Positions 35,080 through 42,856 of a stretch of 64,000 bases of DNA are shown here, piece after piece. The number at the start of each line of letters is the position of its first letter. Position 1 is the stretch's first letter. The position numbers and the translations under genes were made by a program. Source of the stretch: Rhodocyclaceae bacterium (GTDB lineage Bacteria; Pseudomonadota; Gammaproteobacteria; Burkholderiales; Rhodocyclaceae); NCBI GenBank assembly GCA_016702335.1, contig JADJEF010000020.1, positions 1,488,001 to 1,552,000 of the forward strand, given 5' to 3'. The notes beneath the pieces are model-generated. The model was given only the letters and a program-made list of their open reading frames with translations. It was not told the origin of the DNA and did no database searches.

Positions 35080-37206
35080 TCAGAGTTCTAGCGGGTCGAC
35101 ATCAATATGCCAGCGCAGGCCGGCGGGTAATTTCATGGCATACACCGTGTCCAGCCAGCGGCCGAGGAAAGCCTGCAACGCCGGACGGCTGGCGGATTCC
35201 ACGAGTAACTGGGCACGTTCCAGCGATTTTAGACGGGCCATGCGCATGGGTACCGGATCGTAGAGCATCACGTGCTCGTTGAGCAATGATTGCGCCAGAT
35301 CGCTGGCTTGCTGCAAAAAAGCCAGCGATTGCGCCATATCGCGTGCTTCGGCTCGCAGCAGCGCCTGATGGCTGAAGGGAGGAAATCCGGCGCTTTCGCG
35401 TTCGCCAAGCAGTGTCCGGGCAAACCGATCGTAGTCGTGATCGACCAGGGCGCGGTAGAGCGGGTGGTCGGGGTGCTCGGTCTGGATCAGCACTTCGCCG
35501 GGCAACTCGGCGCGCCCGGAGCGCCCGCCGACCTGCATCAGTTGCGCAAAGAGTCGCTCGGGCGCGCGAAAATCGGCGGCGAACAGAGCGGCGTCAGCAC
35601 CGATCGCGGCAACCAGCGTCAGGCGCGGGAAGTCGTGGCCCTTGGCAAGCATTTGGGTGCCCACCAATATATCGGCCTCCCCGGCGTGAATGGTCGCGAG
35701 CAGCGCCGCCCACTTGGCCGGGGTGTTGGCCGAGTCGCGGTCAATGCGCAAGATGCGCGCACCGGGGAAGCGCTCGCCCAGCATGGCCTCCAGCCGCTGG
35801 GTGCCACGGCCGAAGGGGGAAAGGTCGATATTGCCGCAATCTGGACAGGCGCGCGGGATGCCGGTTTCGAGCCCGCAGTGGTGGCAGCGCAGGCGCCGGT
35901 CCATCAAGTGCACCACCAGATTGGCGGCACAGCGGTGGCAGCGCGAGATCCAGCCGCAGGCGCTGCAGGCCAGCACCGGCGCGTAGCCGCGCCGGTTGAG
36001 AAAGATCAGGCTCTGCTCGCCGAGTGCGAGGCGACGCTCGATGGCGGCCAGTACGGCGCTGGAGAGGCCGTCTTGCAGCTTTTCGCGCCGCGTATCGATG
36101 CAGCGCACCGCCGGCATCGCCTCGGCCACCGCCCGTTCCGGCAACTCGAGCAGACGGTAGCGGCCGCTGTGCGCGTGATGAAAAGTTTCGAGCGAGGGGG
36201 TGGCCGAGCCTAAAACCACAGGAACATCCCGCTGACGAGCCCGCCAGATGGCGAGATCGCGCGCCGAGTAGCGTATGCCGTCCTGCTGCTTGAACGAGGC
36301 ATCGTGTTCTTCGTCGACGATCATCAACTGCAGCCGCGGCAGCGGCATGAAGACCGAAAGGCGCGTGCCCATGACAATATCGGCGCGCCCCTCGAGGGCA
36401 TCGAGAAAGGCACGGCCGCGCGCGGCATCGGTCATTCCGCTATGGGCGGTGACGATGTGGGCGCGAGGGAAGCGCTTGCCGACCCGCTCTTCGAGTTGCG
36501 GCGTCAGGGCAATTTCCGGCACCAGCAGCAGCGCCTGGCCGCCGCGTGCCAGCACGGCGTCGATGGCACGCAGGTAAACCTCGGTCTTGCCGCTGCCGGT
36601 GACGCCATGGAGCAGAAAGGCGTCGAAGGCCTGACGCGTGAGAATGGCCTCGACGGCCGCTTGCTGGTGCGGGTGCAAGGCGGGCAGTGGCGGTGAATCG
36701 GCGCAAATCGCTGACCCCGTGCCGGGGTCCTCCTCGGCTCTGCATAGCCTCGAACCGGCGTCGGCATGGCGCGCTGCGCCATGAATTCCCGTCGCCGTAT
36801 CACCAGCGCCGACTTGCGGATCAGGCTTAGCTTTTGTGCTGCGGCGGGGCAATTTGCCGCGGCGCAGCAACGGGGGCAGCGCGAAGGCGGTGACTTCGCC
36901 GAGGGGTGCCTGGTAATAGCGGGCGGTGAATTCACACAGGGCCAGCCAGTCGGCGGGCAAGATGGGCATCTCGCTCAGGATGCCCTCGGCGGCTTTCAGC
37001 TTGTCAGCCGGCTGATCGCTGTGAGTGATCACTTCGATAATCAACCCGACCCGTGAACGCGGGCCGAAAGGCACCCGGACCAGCCGTCCGACGTCGCCGG
37101 CAGTTGCCTCCGCGCAGAGGTAGTCAAAAAGACGTGGCAAGGGCACGTCGAGGGCGACACGGACAATTTTTGGCTCTGGCGGGGGCGAAGAAACAGGCGT
37201 TTTCAT
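35080..37206 (-). CDS. priA: Primosomal helicase PriA (replication restart)
   Basis: A 708-aa superfamily-2 helicase that reloads DnaB at stalled forks. It has an N-terminal 3'-DNA-binding domain, Walker A HGVTGSGKTEVY, DEEHD box, GSATPSLET, and zinc-binding cysteines (ACSACGWISRCHRCA, CHHCG, CPDCG). Between the N-terminal domain and the helicase core a linker carries repeat copy 8 (QVGAGDTA), followed by an Ala/Arg-rich stretch. The DnaA-box-rich gap lies just upstream of its start. Confidence 0.94.
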   Translation of the reverse strand: MKTPVSSPPPEPKIVRVALDVPLPRLFDYLCAEATAGDVGRLVRVPFGPRSRVGLIIEVITHSDQPADKLKAAEGILSEMPILPADWLALCEFTARYYQAPLGEVTAFALPPLLRRGKLPRRSTKAKPDPQVGAGDTATGIHGAARHADAGSRLCRAEEDPGTGSAICADSPPLPALHPHQQAAVEAILTRQAFDAFLLHGVTGSGKTEVYLRAIDAVLARGGQALLLVPEIALTPQLEERVGKRFPRAHIVTAHSGMTDAARGRAFLDALEGRADIVMGTRLSVFMPLPRLQLMIVDEEHDASFKQQDGIRYSARDLAIWRARQRDVPVVLGSATPSLETFHHAHSGRYRLLELPERAVAEAMPAVRCIDTRREKLQDGLSSAVLAAIERRLALGEQSLIFLNRRGYAPVLACSACGWISRCHRCAANLVVHLMDRRLRCHHCGLETGIPRACPDCGNIDLSPFGRGTQRLEAMLGERFPGARILRIDRDSANTPAKWAALLATIHAGEADILVGTQMLAKGHDFPRLTLVAAIGADAALFAADFRAPERLFAQLMQVGGRSGRAELPGEVLIQTEHPDHPLYRALVDHDYDRFARTLLGERESAGFPPFSHQALLRAEARDMAQSLAFLQQASDLAQSLLNEHVMLYDPVPMRMARLKSLERAQLLVESASRPALQAFLGRWLDTVYAMKLPAGLRWHIDVDPLEL
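36791..36819 (-). repeat. Dispersed repeat, copy 8 (inside priA)
   Basis: GTCGCCGTATCACC followed by AGCGCCGACTTGCGG, about two mismatches to the consensus. priA reads it on the complementary strand as PQVGAGDTA. Confidence 0.88.
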
Positions 37207-37577
37207 TTGCCGTCAGGCGCTTGTTTTTGACTTCTCGATATTACATCGCAAAAGCGAGTTATCCTATTGTTTTTAATCAATAAAAACCTTACCCACAAAA
37301 ACTGTGGATAACTATGTGGAAAACTCTCTGGAAAACCTCGCCAACGCCCGCCAGTCAAGGCACTTGTTACTATTGTGCAACATTTGAACAGAAAAAACTC
37401 GTTTAAAAACAATGAAATAAAAAAAGTGATTTCTCTGCGTTCAGTGCTTGACAGCGGTCGATGCCTATGCCCCGCAACTGTGCATAAGTCAAACTGTCCA
37501 CAGGCCCACCAGATTGTGTTAAGCCTGCCCGAAAACGCCAAATTTGTGCCGAAAAATAGCTCTTGACACGACGCAAA
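37207..37577. other. AT-rich gap with DnaA-box cluster (candidate origin or DnaA-binding site)
   Basis: The gap between priA and hemE is 456 bp. It contains two perfect DnaA boxes (TGTGGATAA at 37303-37311 and TGTGCATAA at 37479-37487), two with one mismatch (TTACCCACA at 37289-37297, TGTGGAAAA at 37315-37323) and a weaker CTGTCCACA at 37494-37502. An A/T-rich stretch between the groups (about 37381-37432) could be an unwinding element. No gene is supported. Confidence 0.5.
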
Positions 37578-37604
37578 GGCAGGCTGGGCCTGGGGCTGCC
37601 TGCC
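37578..37604 (-). terminator. Possible terminator downstream of hemE
   Basis: GGCAGGC (37578-37584) pairs with GCCTGCC (37598-37604), about 60 bp past the hemE stop. On the minus strand only a short TTT follows, so it is weak. Confidence 0.35.
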
Positions 37605-37662
37605 GTTATCAGCAAACGAGGTGCCCCAAGACATGGCGGGTGAATTGACCGGTGTTTTGGCC

Positions 37663-38730
37663 TTATTTCCGGCGACTGTGTTCGTGCACCGTATCCACCA
37701 GCACGCGCACGTTCTCGGGCGGGGTGAACTGGTTGATGCCGTGGCCGAGGTTAAAGACGTGGCCGCCGGTGTCGTTCGAGGGGCCGAAGCTGTCGAGAAC
37801 GCGCCGGGCTTCCTTGGCCACGCTCTCGGCGTTGGCGAACAGTGCCATGGGGTCAAAGTTGCCCTGTAGCGCCACCCGATCGCCGACGCGCTTGCGTGCT
37901 TCACCCAGATCGGTAGTCCAGTCCAGGCCAATGGCATCGCAGCCAATGTTGGCAATGGACTCAAGCCACTGCCCGCCGCCTTTGGTGAAAACGATGTTGG
38001 GGATTCGCTGGCCGTGGTGCTCTCGTTTCAGTCCGGCGACGATGCGCTGCATGTAGTCGAGCGAGAACTCGCGGTAGGCGGCGTGCGAGAGCGCGCCGCC
38101 CCAGCTGTCGAAAATCATCACCGCCTGTGCGCCCGACTCGATCTGCGCGTTCAGGTAGTCGGTCACGGCCTGGGTGGTCACCTCGAGAATGCGGTGCATC
38201 AGGTCGGGCCGGTCGTAGGCCATGGTCTTGACCTTGCGGTAGTCGTCCGAGCCGCCGCCTTCCACCATGTAACACGCCAGCGTCCACGGGCTGCCGGAGA
38301 AGCCGATCAGCGGCACCGAGTTGTCCAGCGCACGGCGAATCTCGCTCACCGCATCCATGACGTAACGCAGATGCACATTGGGGTCGGGGGCGGTGAGGTC
38401 GCGGATTTCCCATTCGTCCTTGAGCGGGCGCTCGAACCTGGGGCCTTCGCCTTCAGCGAAATACAGGCCCAGACCCATGGCGTCGGGCACGGTCAGGATG
38501 TCGGAGAACAGGATGGCCGCATCGAGGTTGTAGCGCGCCAGTGGCTGCAGCGTGACCTCGCAGGCCAGATGCCGGTTCTTGCACAGGTCGAGAAAGCTGC
38601 CGGCGCGCTTGCGCGTCTCGCAGTACTCGGGCAGGTAGCGGCCGGCCTGACGCATCAGCCAGACAGGGGTGTAATCCACCGGCTGGCGCATTAGCGCGCG
38701 CAGGAAGGTGTCGTTTTTGAGGTGGGACAT
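37663..38730 (-). CDS. hemE: Uroporphyrinogen decarboxylase
   Basis: A 355-aa enzyme that decarboxylates uroporphyrinogen III to coproporphyrinogen III in haem synthesis. It has the signature VWLMRQAGRYLPEY, FSDILTVPDAMGL, the FSGSPWTLACYMVEG region and the C-terminal FNLGHGI. Length is normal. The start MSHLKN at 38730 is clear; the frame is open far upstream without homology. The neighbour trkH ends 45 bp upstream on the same strand. Confidence 0.96.
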   Translation of the reverse strand: MSHLKNDTFLRALMRQPVDYTPVWLMRQAGRYLPEYCETRKRAGSFLDLCKNRHLACEVTLQPLARYNLDAAILFSDILTVPDAMGLGLYFAEGEGPRFERPLKDEWEIRDLTAPDPNVHLRYVMDAVSEIRRALDNSVPLIGFSGSPWTLACYMVEGGGSDDYRKVKTMAYDRPDLMHRILEVTTQAVTDYLNAQIESGAQAVMIFDSWGGALSHAAYREFSLDYMQRIVAGLKREHHGQRIPNIVFTKGGGQWLESIANIGCDAIGLDWTTDLGEARKRVGDRVALQGNFDPMALFANAESVAKEARRVLDSFGPSNDTGGHVFNLGHGINQFTPPENVRVLVDTVHEHSRRK

Positions 38731-38774
38731 GGTGCGCTCTCGTGAGGGAGAAACCGCGATTATCGCACCCGGAC

Positions 38775-40229
38775 CTACTTGCGCCAGAACGCCGGCGTGA
38801 GTACGACCAGCAGCGTGAAGATTTCCAGGCGTCCGAGCAGCATGGCAAACGAACAGACCCACGTCTGTAAATCCGTGAGCACCGCATAGGTGGTGGCCGG
38901 ACCAACCTGATTCAGCCCCGGCCCGGTGTTGTTCACGGTGGCCACCACGGCCGTGACCGCGGTGACGATGTCCAGCCCGGTGAGCGCGAGCAACAGGGTC
39001 AGGCTGACGATGATGCACATGTAGGCAAAGCCGAAGGCCAGAACGGCACTCTGGATATTGGCGGGAATGACGCTGCCACCGACACGGATCGGCCAGACGG
39101 CATGGGGGTGCATTGAGCGGAGCAACTCACGATAGACCTGCTTGTAGAGAATCAGCGCCCGCATCATCTTGATCCCGCCGCCGGTGGACCCGGCACTGGT
39201 GGCGAAGCTGCACAAAAACAGCATCCACAAGGGCGCAAACATGGGCCACAGACTGTAGTCAACACTGGCAAAACCAGTGGTGGTGGCGATGGAGACGACA
39301 TTGAACAGCGCATGGCGCAGGGCGGTCAGAAACGCCGGATACACCTCATTCAGCCACAAATAGGTGGCGATCATCAGGCTGCTGCCCAGCACCACGGCAA
39401 GGAAGTATTTCGCCTCCGGGTCCTGGGCGTAGGGCCTCAGCGAGCGGCCGCGCAAGACCAGAAACAGGGTCGCGAAGTTCATGCCGGCGATCAGCATGAA
39501 GAGTACGGTGATACCCTCAATCAGCGGCGAGTTCCAGTAACCGAAGCTGGCATCGTGGCTGGAAAAACCGCCCAGCCCCATGGTGGTGAAGGCGTGCATG
39601 AAGGCATCAAACCAGGTCATGCCGGCCCAATGAAAGGCGTTGATGCAGGCCACGGTGCATAGCAAATAGACCAGCCACAGGCCTTTGGCGGTCTCGGTCA
39701 TGCGCGGTGTGAGATTGGTGTCTTTCATGGGGCCGGGCGTTTCGGCCTTGAACATTTGCCGACCCCCGATGCCGAGCATGGGCAGAACGGCGACGGCCAG
39801 CACGATCAGGCCCATGCCGCCAAACCACACCATCAGGCCGCGCCAGAGATTGATCGAGGGCGGCAGTTTGTCCAGATCAGAGAACACCGTTGCACCGGTG
39901 GTGGTGAGTCCGGACATGGCCTCGAAGTAAGCATCGGTAAAAGAGGCATTCAGATGAAACACAAAAGGAAGGCAGGCGAATACGGGCAGCACTGCCCAGA
40001 CAAGTACGACGAGCAGGAAGCCATCGCGCACCTTCAGATCGCGTCGTTCCTTACGCGCTGAAAGAAATAGCACCAACCCGGTGATCAGGGTCAGGCCAAA
40101 AGCTTCATCAAAGGCAGAACTGGCCTCGTCGCCGATATGCCAGGAAAAGCCCATGGGAATCGCCAGACAGAGCGAAAAGCCGATCAACAGGGCACCGAAG
40201 ACGCGAACGACGGGGTAGTAGCGATCCAT
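38775..40229 (-). CDS. trkH: Trk potassium transporter membrane subunit TrkH
   Basis: A 484-aa K+ channel-like transporter. It has the repeated membrane-pore-membrane layout: pore segments around FEAMSGLTTTGATVF and FTTMGLGGFSSHD, plus two further ones near IATTTGFAS and ATVNNTGPGL. It works with cytosolic TrkA, encoded 6 bp upstream on the same strand. The order ntrX / trkA / trkH suggests one operon. Confidence 0.94.
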   Translation of the reverse strand: MDRYYPVVRVFGALLIGFSLCLAIPMGFSWHIGDEASSAFDEAFGLTLITGLVLFLSARKERRDLKVRDGFLLVVLVWAVLPVFACLPFVFHLNASFTDAYFEAMSGLTTTGATVFSDLDKLPPSINLWRGLMVWFGGMGLIVLAVAVLPMLGIGGRQMFKAETPGPMKDTNLTPRMTETAKGLWLVYLLCTVACINAFHWAGMTWFDAFMHAFTTMGLGGFSSHDASFGYWNSPLIEGITVLFMLIAGMNFATLFLVLRGRSLRPYAQDPEAKYFLAVVLGSSLMIATYLWLNEVYPAFLTALRHALFNVVSIATTTGFASVDYSLWPMFAPLWMLFLCSFATSAGSTGGGIKMMRALILYKQVYRELLRSMHPHAVWPIRVGGSVIPANIQSAVLAFGFAYMCIIVSLTLLLALTGLDIVTAVTAVVATVNNTGPGLNQVGPATTYAVLTDLQTWVCSFAMLLGRLEIFTLLVVLTPAFWRK

Positions 40230-40235
40230 ACCGAC

Positions 40236-41612
40236 TCAAAAGAACGAGAAGCCGACCGCGAACAGCTTCTCGACCTTGGGCACTTCCTGCTTGCGCGTGC
40301 AAAACACCACCACGTGATCGTCGGATTCGATCACCGTGTCATGGTGCGGAATGATCACCTGCTCGCCCCGCACCACGGCGGCAATACGCGCGGTGCCGAT
40401 GGAAGGCAACTCCTCGATGCGCCGGCCGACCACCTTGGAGGTTTTCTTGTCGCCACGCACAATGAGCTCCAGCACCTCGGCCGCACCCCGACGCAGACTG
40501 TGTACCTGCACCACATCGCCGCGGCGCACGTGCGCCAGCAGCGAGCCAATCGATACCTGTGCCGGCGACATGCCAATGTCGATCGGCCCGCCCTGTACCA
40601 TGTCGGCATACGCGCGGCGGTTGATCAGTGCCAGCACACGGCCGCAGCCCAGGCGCTTGGCCAGTGAGGCGGCCATGATGTTGTCTTCGTCGTCGTTGGT
40701 CAGCGCCAGGAACATGTCCATCTCGTCGATGTTTTCTTCTTCGAGGAGGGTTTCGTCGGTGGCCTCGCCGGTGAGCACCAGCGTCTCACCCATTTTTTCG
40801 GCAATGAATTCTGCCCGCTCCCGATCCTTTTCGATCAGTTTGACCTGGTGAAATCGCTCGAGCACGTTGGCTACGCGCAGGCCGATATTGCCGCCACCGG
40901 CAATCATGACCCGGCGCACCTCCTTCGCCTCGGGCACGAGGATGCGCACTACCTGATGAATATGCCGGCTATCAGCGAGCAGAAACACTTCATCGCCCGC
41001 CTCGATCAGGGTATCGCCGTCGGCCGGAATGGCGCGGTGCTCGCGAAACACTGCCGCAATGCGCGCATCAATGGCGCCAAACAGGCGCTGGCGAATGACC
41101 CGGATGGAATGCCCGACCCAGGCGCTGTCCTTGTTGGCGCGCAGGGCCACCAGCGTGACGCGCCCTGCAGCAAAGGTGAGTACCTGCAAGGCCTGGGGAA
41201 ACTCGATCAGCCGGGCAATGTAGTCGGTGACATCCTGCTCCGGGCAGATCGCATGGCTGACTGAAAAGTTGCTGTCGTCGAGCAGCTCTTCGGCACCGAG
41301 AAAGTCGGCGGCACGCAGACGGGCAATGCGCGTGGGCACGTTGAACAGGCTGCGCGCTATCTTGCAGGCCACCAGATTGGTCTGGTCCGACTGGGTAACG
41401 GCGATCAGCAGTTCGGTATCGTCAATGCCCGCCTGTTTGAGCACGCTGGGCAGTGCCCCGTTGCCGATGACCGTGCGCACGTCGAGGCGGTCGGCAAGAT
41501 CGGCCAGTGCACGCGCATCGCGATCGACCAGGGTAATGTCATTGGCTTCCGAGGCCAGGGCTTCCGCCACCGATTCGCCGACCTGCCCGGCGCCCAGAAT
41601 GATGATGCGCAT
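40236..41612 (-). CDS. trkA: Trk system potassium uptake regulator TrkA
   Basis: The 458-aa product has two RCK units. The first starts with the NAD-binding IILGAGQVGESVAEAL and has a TrkA-C part around residue 140-220; the second starts MIAGGGNIGLRVANVL and has another C-part at the end. It gates TrkH in response to nucleotides. Its ATG shares one base with the NtrX-like stop (TGATG). Confidence 0.95.
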   Translation of the reverse strand: MRIIILGAGQVGESVAEALASEANDITLVDRDARALADLADRLDVRTVIGNGALPSVLKQAGIDDTELLIAVTQSDQTNLVACKIARSLFNVPTRIARLRAADFLGAEELLDDSNFSVSHAICPEQDVTDYIARLIEFPQALQVLTFAAGRVTLVALRANKDSAWVGHSIRVIRQRLFGAIDARIAAVFREHRAIPADGDTLIEAGDEVFLLADSRHIHQVVRILVPEAKEVRRVMIAGGGNIGLRVANVLERFHQVKLIEKDRERAEFIAEKMGETLVLTGEATDETLLEEENIDEMDMFLALTNDDEDNIMAASLAKRLGCGRVLALINRRAYADMVQGGPIDIGMSPAQVSIGSLLAHVRRGDVVQVHSLRRGAAEVLELIVRGDKKTSKVVGRRIEELPSIGTARIAAVVRGEQVIIPHHDTVIESDDHVVVFCTRKQEVPKVEKLFAVGFSFF

Positions 41613-42847
41613 CAGCGGAGCCCCAGATCCTTGAGTTTGCGATACAGGTGGGTGCGCTCCAGTCCCGAGCGCTCGGCCAGACGTGTCATGTTGCCGCCGT
41701 CGCGCTTGAGGTGGTAGTCAAAATACATGCGCTCGAAAATCTCGCGCGCCTCACGCAGGGGCAGGTCGACGGTGCCCGGCGGCAAGCCGGGAATGCCTTT
41801 GTCCTCCTGCGCCACGGGTGCCAGGAAATCCATCACGGCCTTGTCTTCAATCAGTTCCTCGGCGCTGGCCAGCGCGAGCGAGCGCACGGCTCCCTTGAGC
41901 TCGGCATAGCCGCCCGGCCAGTTGTGCTGGCGCAGCAGATTGAGTGCCGCGGTAGAGAAGCGGCGCAGTTCGCAGGCGCCGCTGTCGGCCAGATGGTCAA
42001 GCAGGTGGCTGGCAAGGTCTGGCACCTCGTCCGGGATGTCGGCCAGGGTGGGTACGCTCAGGGTCGTATCAAACAGTCGCGTCAGCACGCCCTCGTCCCA
42101 GCCCTGGCTGGCGAGTTCGGCCTGGCTGTGGGTGGTCGCCACGAGCAGGTGCTGCTTGTGTGTCTCCAGCCGCTCGAAGGCAAAGACCAGGTTTTTCTGT
42201 TGCAAGCGAGAGAGGTGTGCCAGTTCTTCGCACCACAGAACGGCTCCTGCGGCGCGCTGAAGAGACTCCAGGCCCAGCGGCTGGGATTCTTGCGCGAGGT
42301 CGAGCCAGGTACGGCCAGTAACGCGGGCTGTGTGGGCCACCACTTCGGCAATGCCGCCGGGTCGTGAACGTAGCAGCAGCACCGGGCTGCGGGCGAGAAG
42401 CGCATCAAGCCGGCGCTTGATTTCACGTAGTGTGGCGGAGCGCGTCAGGTCGTTGAGCGAGGGCGTGTTGCGTACCGCCCGAGGGCCGGCCTCGAGGGCT
42501 TTCTTCACGGTTGCCAGCAGTTTTTGCATGCCGATGGGTTTTTCCAGGCAATCGACGGCACCCAGACGGGTGGCCTCGACGGCCGTCTCGATGGTGGCGT
42601 GGCCCGACATCATCACCACTGGCATGGTCAACTGGCCGCTTACGCCCCATTCCTTGAGCAGCGTAATGCCGTCGGTGTCCGGCATCCAGATGTCGAGCAG
42701 AACGAGGTCCGGACGGAAATTGCTCAGCGCCGCGCGTGCGGCCGTGGCGTTCTCGGCCAGGGCCACGTCGTGCCGTTCGTCACGCAAAATCTCGGAAAGC
42801 AATTCACGAATGCCGGTCTCGTCGTCCACTATCAGAATTTTTGCCAT
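41612..42847 (-). CDS. NtrX-like response regulator with degenerate AAA+ domain
   Basis: The product is 411 aa. An intact receiver domain (LIVDDETGIRELL, phospho-Asp in LVLLDIWMPD, Lys in CLEKPI) is followed by a region shaped like an NtrC-family AAA+ domain. In that region the Walker A is lost (LLLRSRPGGIAEVV), Walker B is altered (VLWCEELAHL) and no GAFTGA loop is visible. The C-terminal Fis-type helix-turn-helix (GNMTRLAERSGLERTHLYRKLKDLG) is intact. It should bind DNA under phosphorylation control but is unlikely to activate sigma-54 polymerase through ATP hydrolysis. It pairs with the NtrY-like kinase 9 bp upstream. Confidence 0.85.
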   Translation of the reverse strand: MAKILIVDDETGIRELLSEILRDERHDVALAENATAARAALSNFRPDLVLLDIWMPDTDGITLLKEWGVSGQLTMPVVMMSGHATIETAVEATRLGAVDCLEKPIGMQKLLATVKKALEAGPRAVRNTPSLNDLTRSATLREIKRRLDALLARSPVLLLRSRPGGIAEVVAHTARVTGRTWLDLAQESQPLGLESLQRAAGAVLWCEELAHLSRLQQKNLVFAFERLETHKQHLLVATTHSQAELASQGWDEGVLTRLFDTTLSVPTLADIPDEVPDLASHLLDHLADSGACELRRFSTAALNLLRQHNWPGGYAELKGAVRSLALASAEELIEDKAVMDFLAPVAQEDKGIPGLPPGTVDLPLREAREIFERMYFDYHLKRDGGNMTRLAERSGLERTHLYRKLKDLGLR

Positions 42848-42856
42848 ACCTGTCTC

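Noticed and set aside
38731..39018. N-terminal extension of hemE
   Set aside because: The open frame upstream lies within trkH on the same strand in another frame and has no homology to HemE; MSHLKN is the normal start.
41859..41870. TCGGCGCTGGCC resembling the dispersed repeat core
   Set aside because: Only about ten bases match and neither flank does, so it is chance in GC-rich coding DNA (NtrX-like gene).
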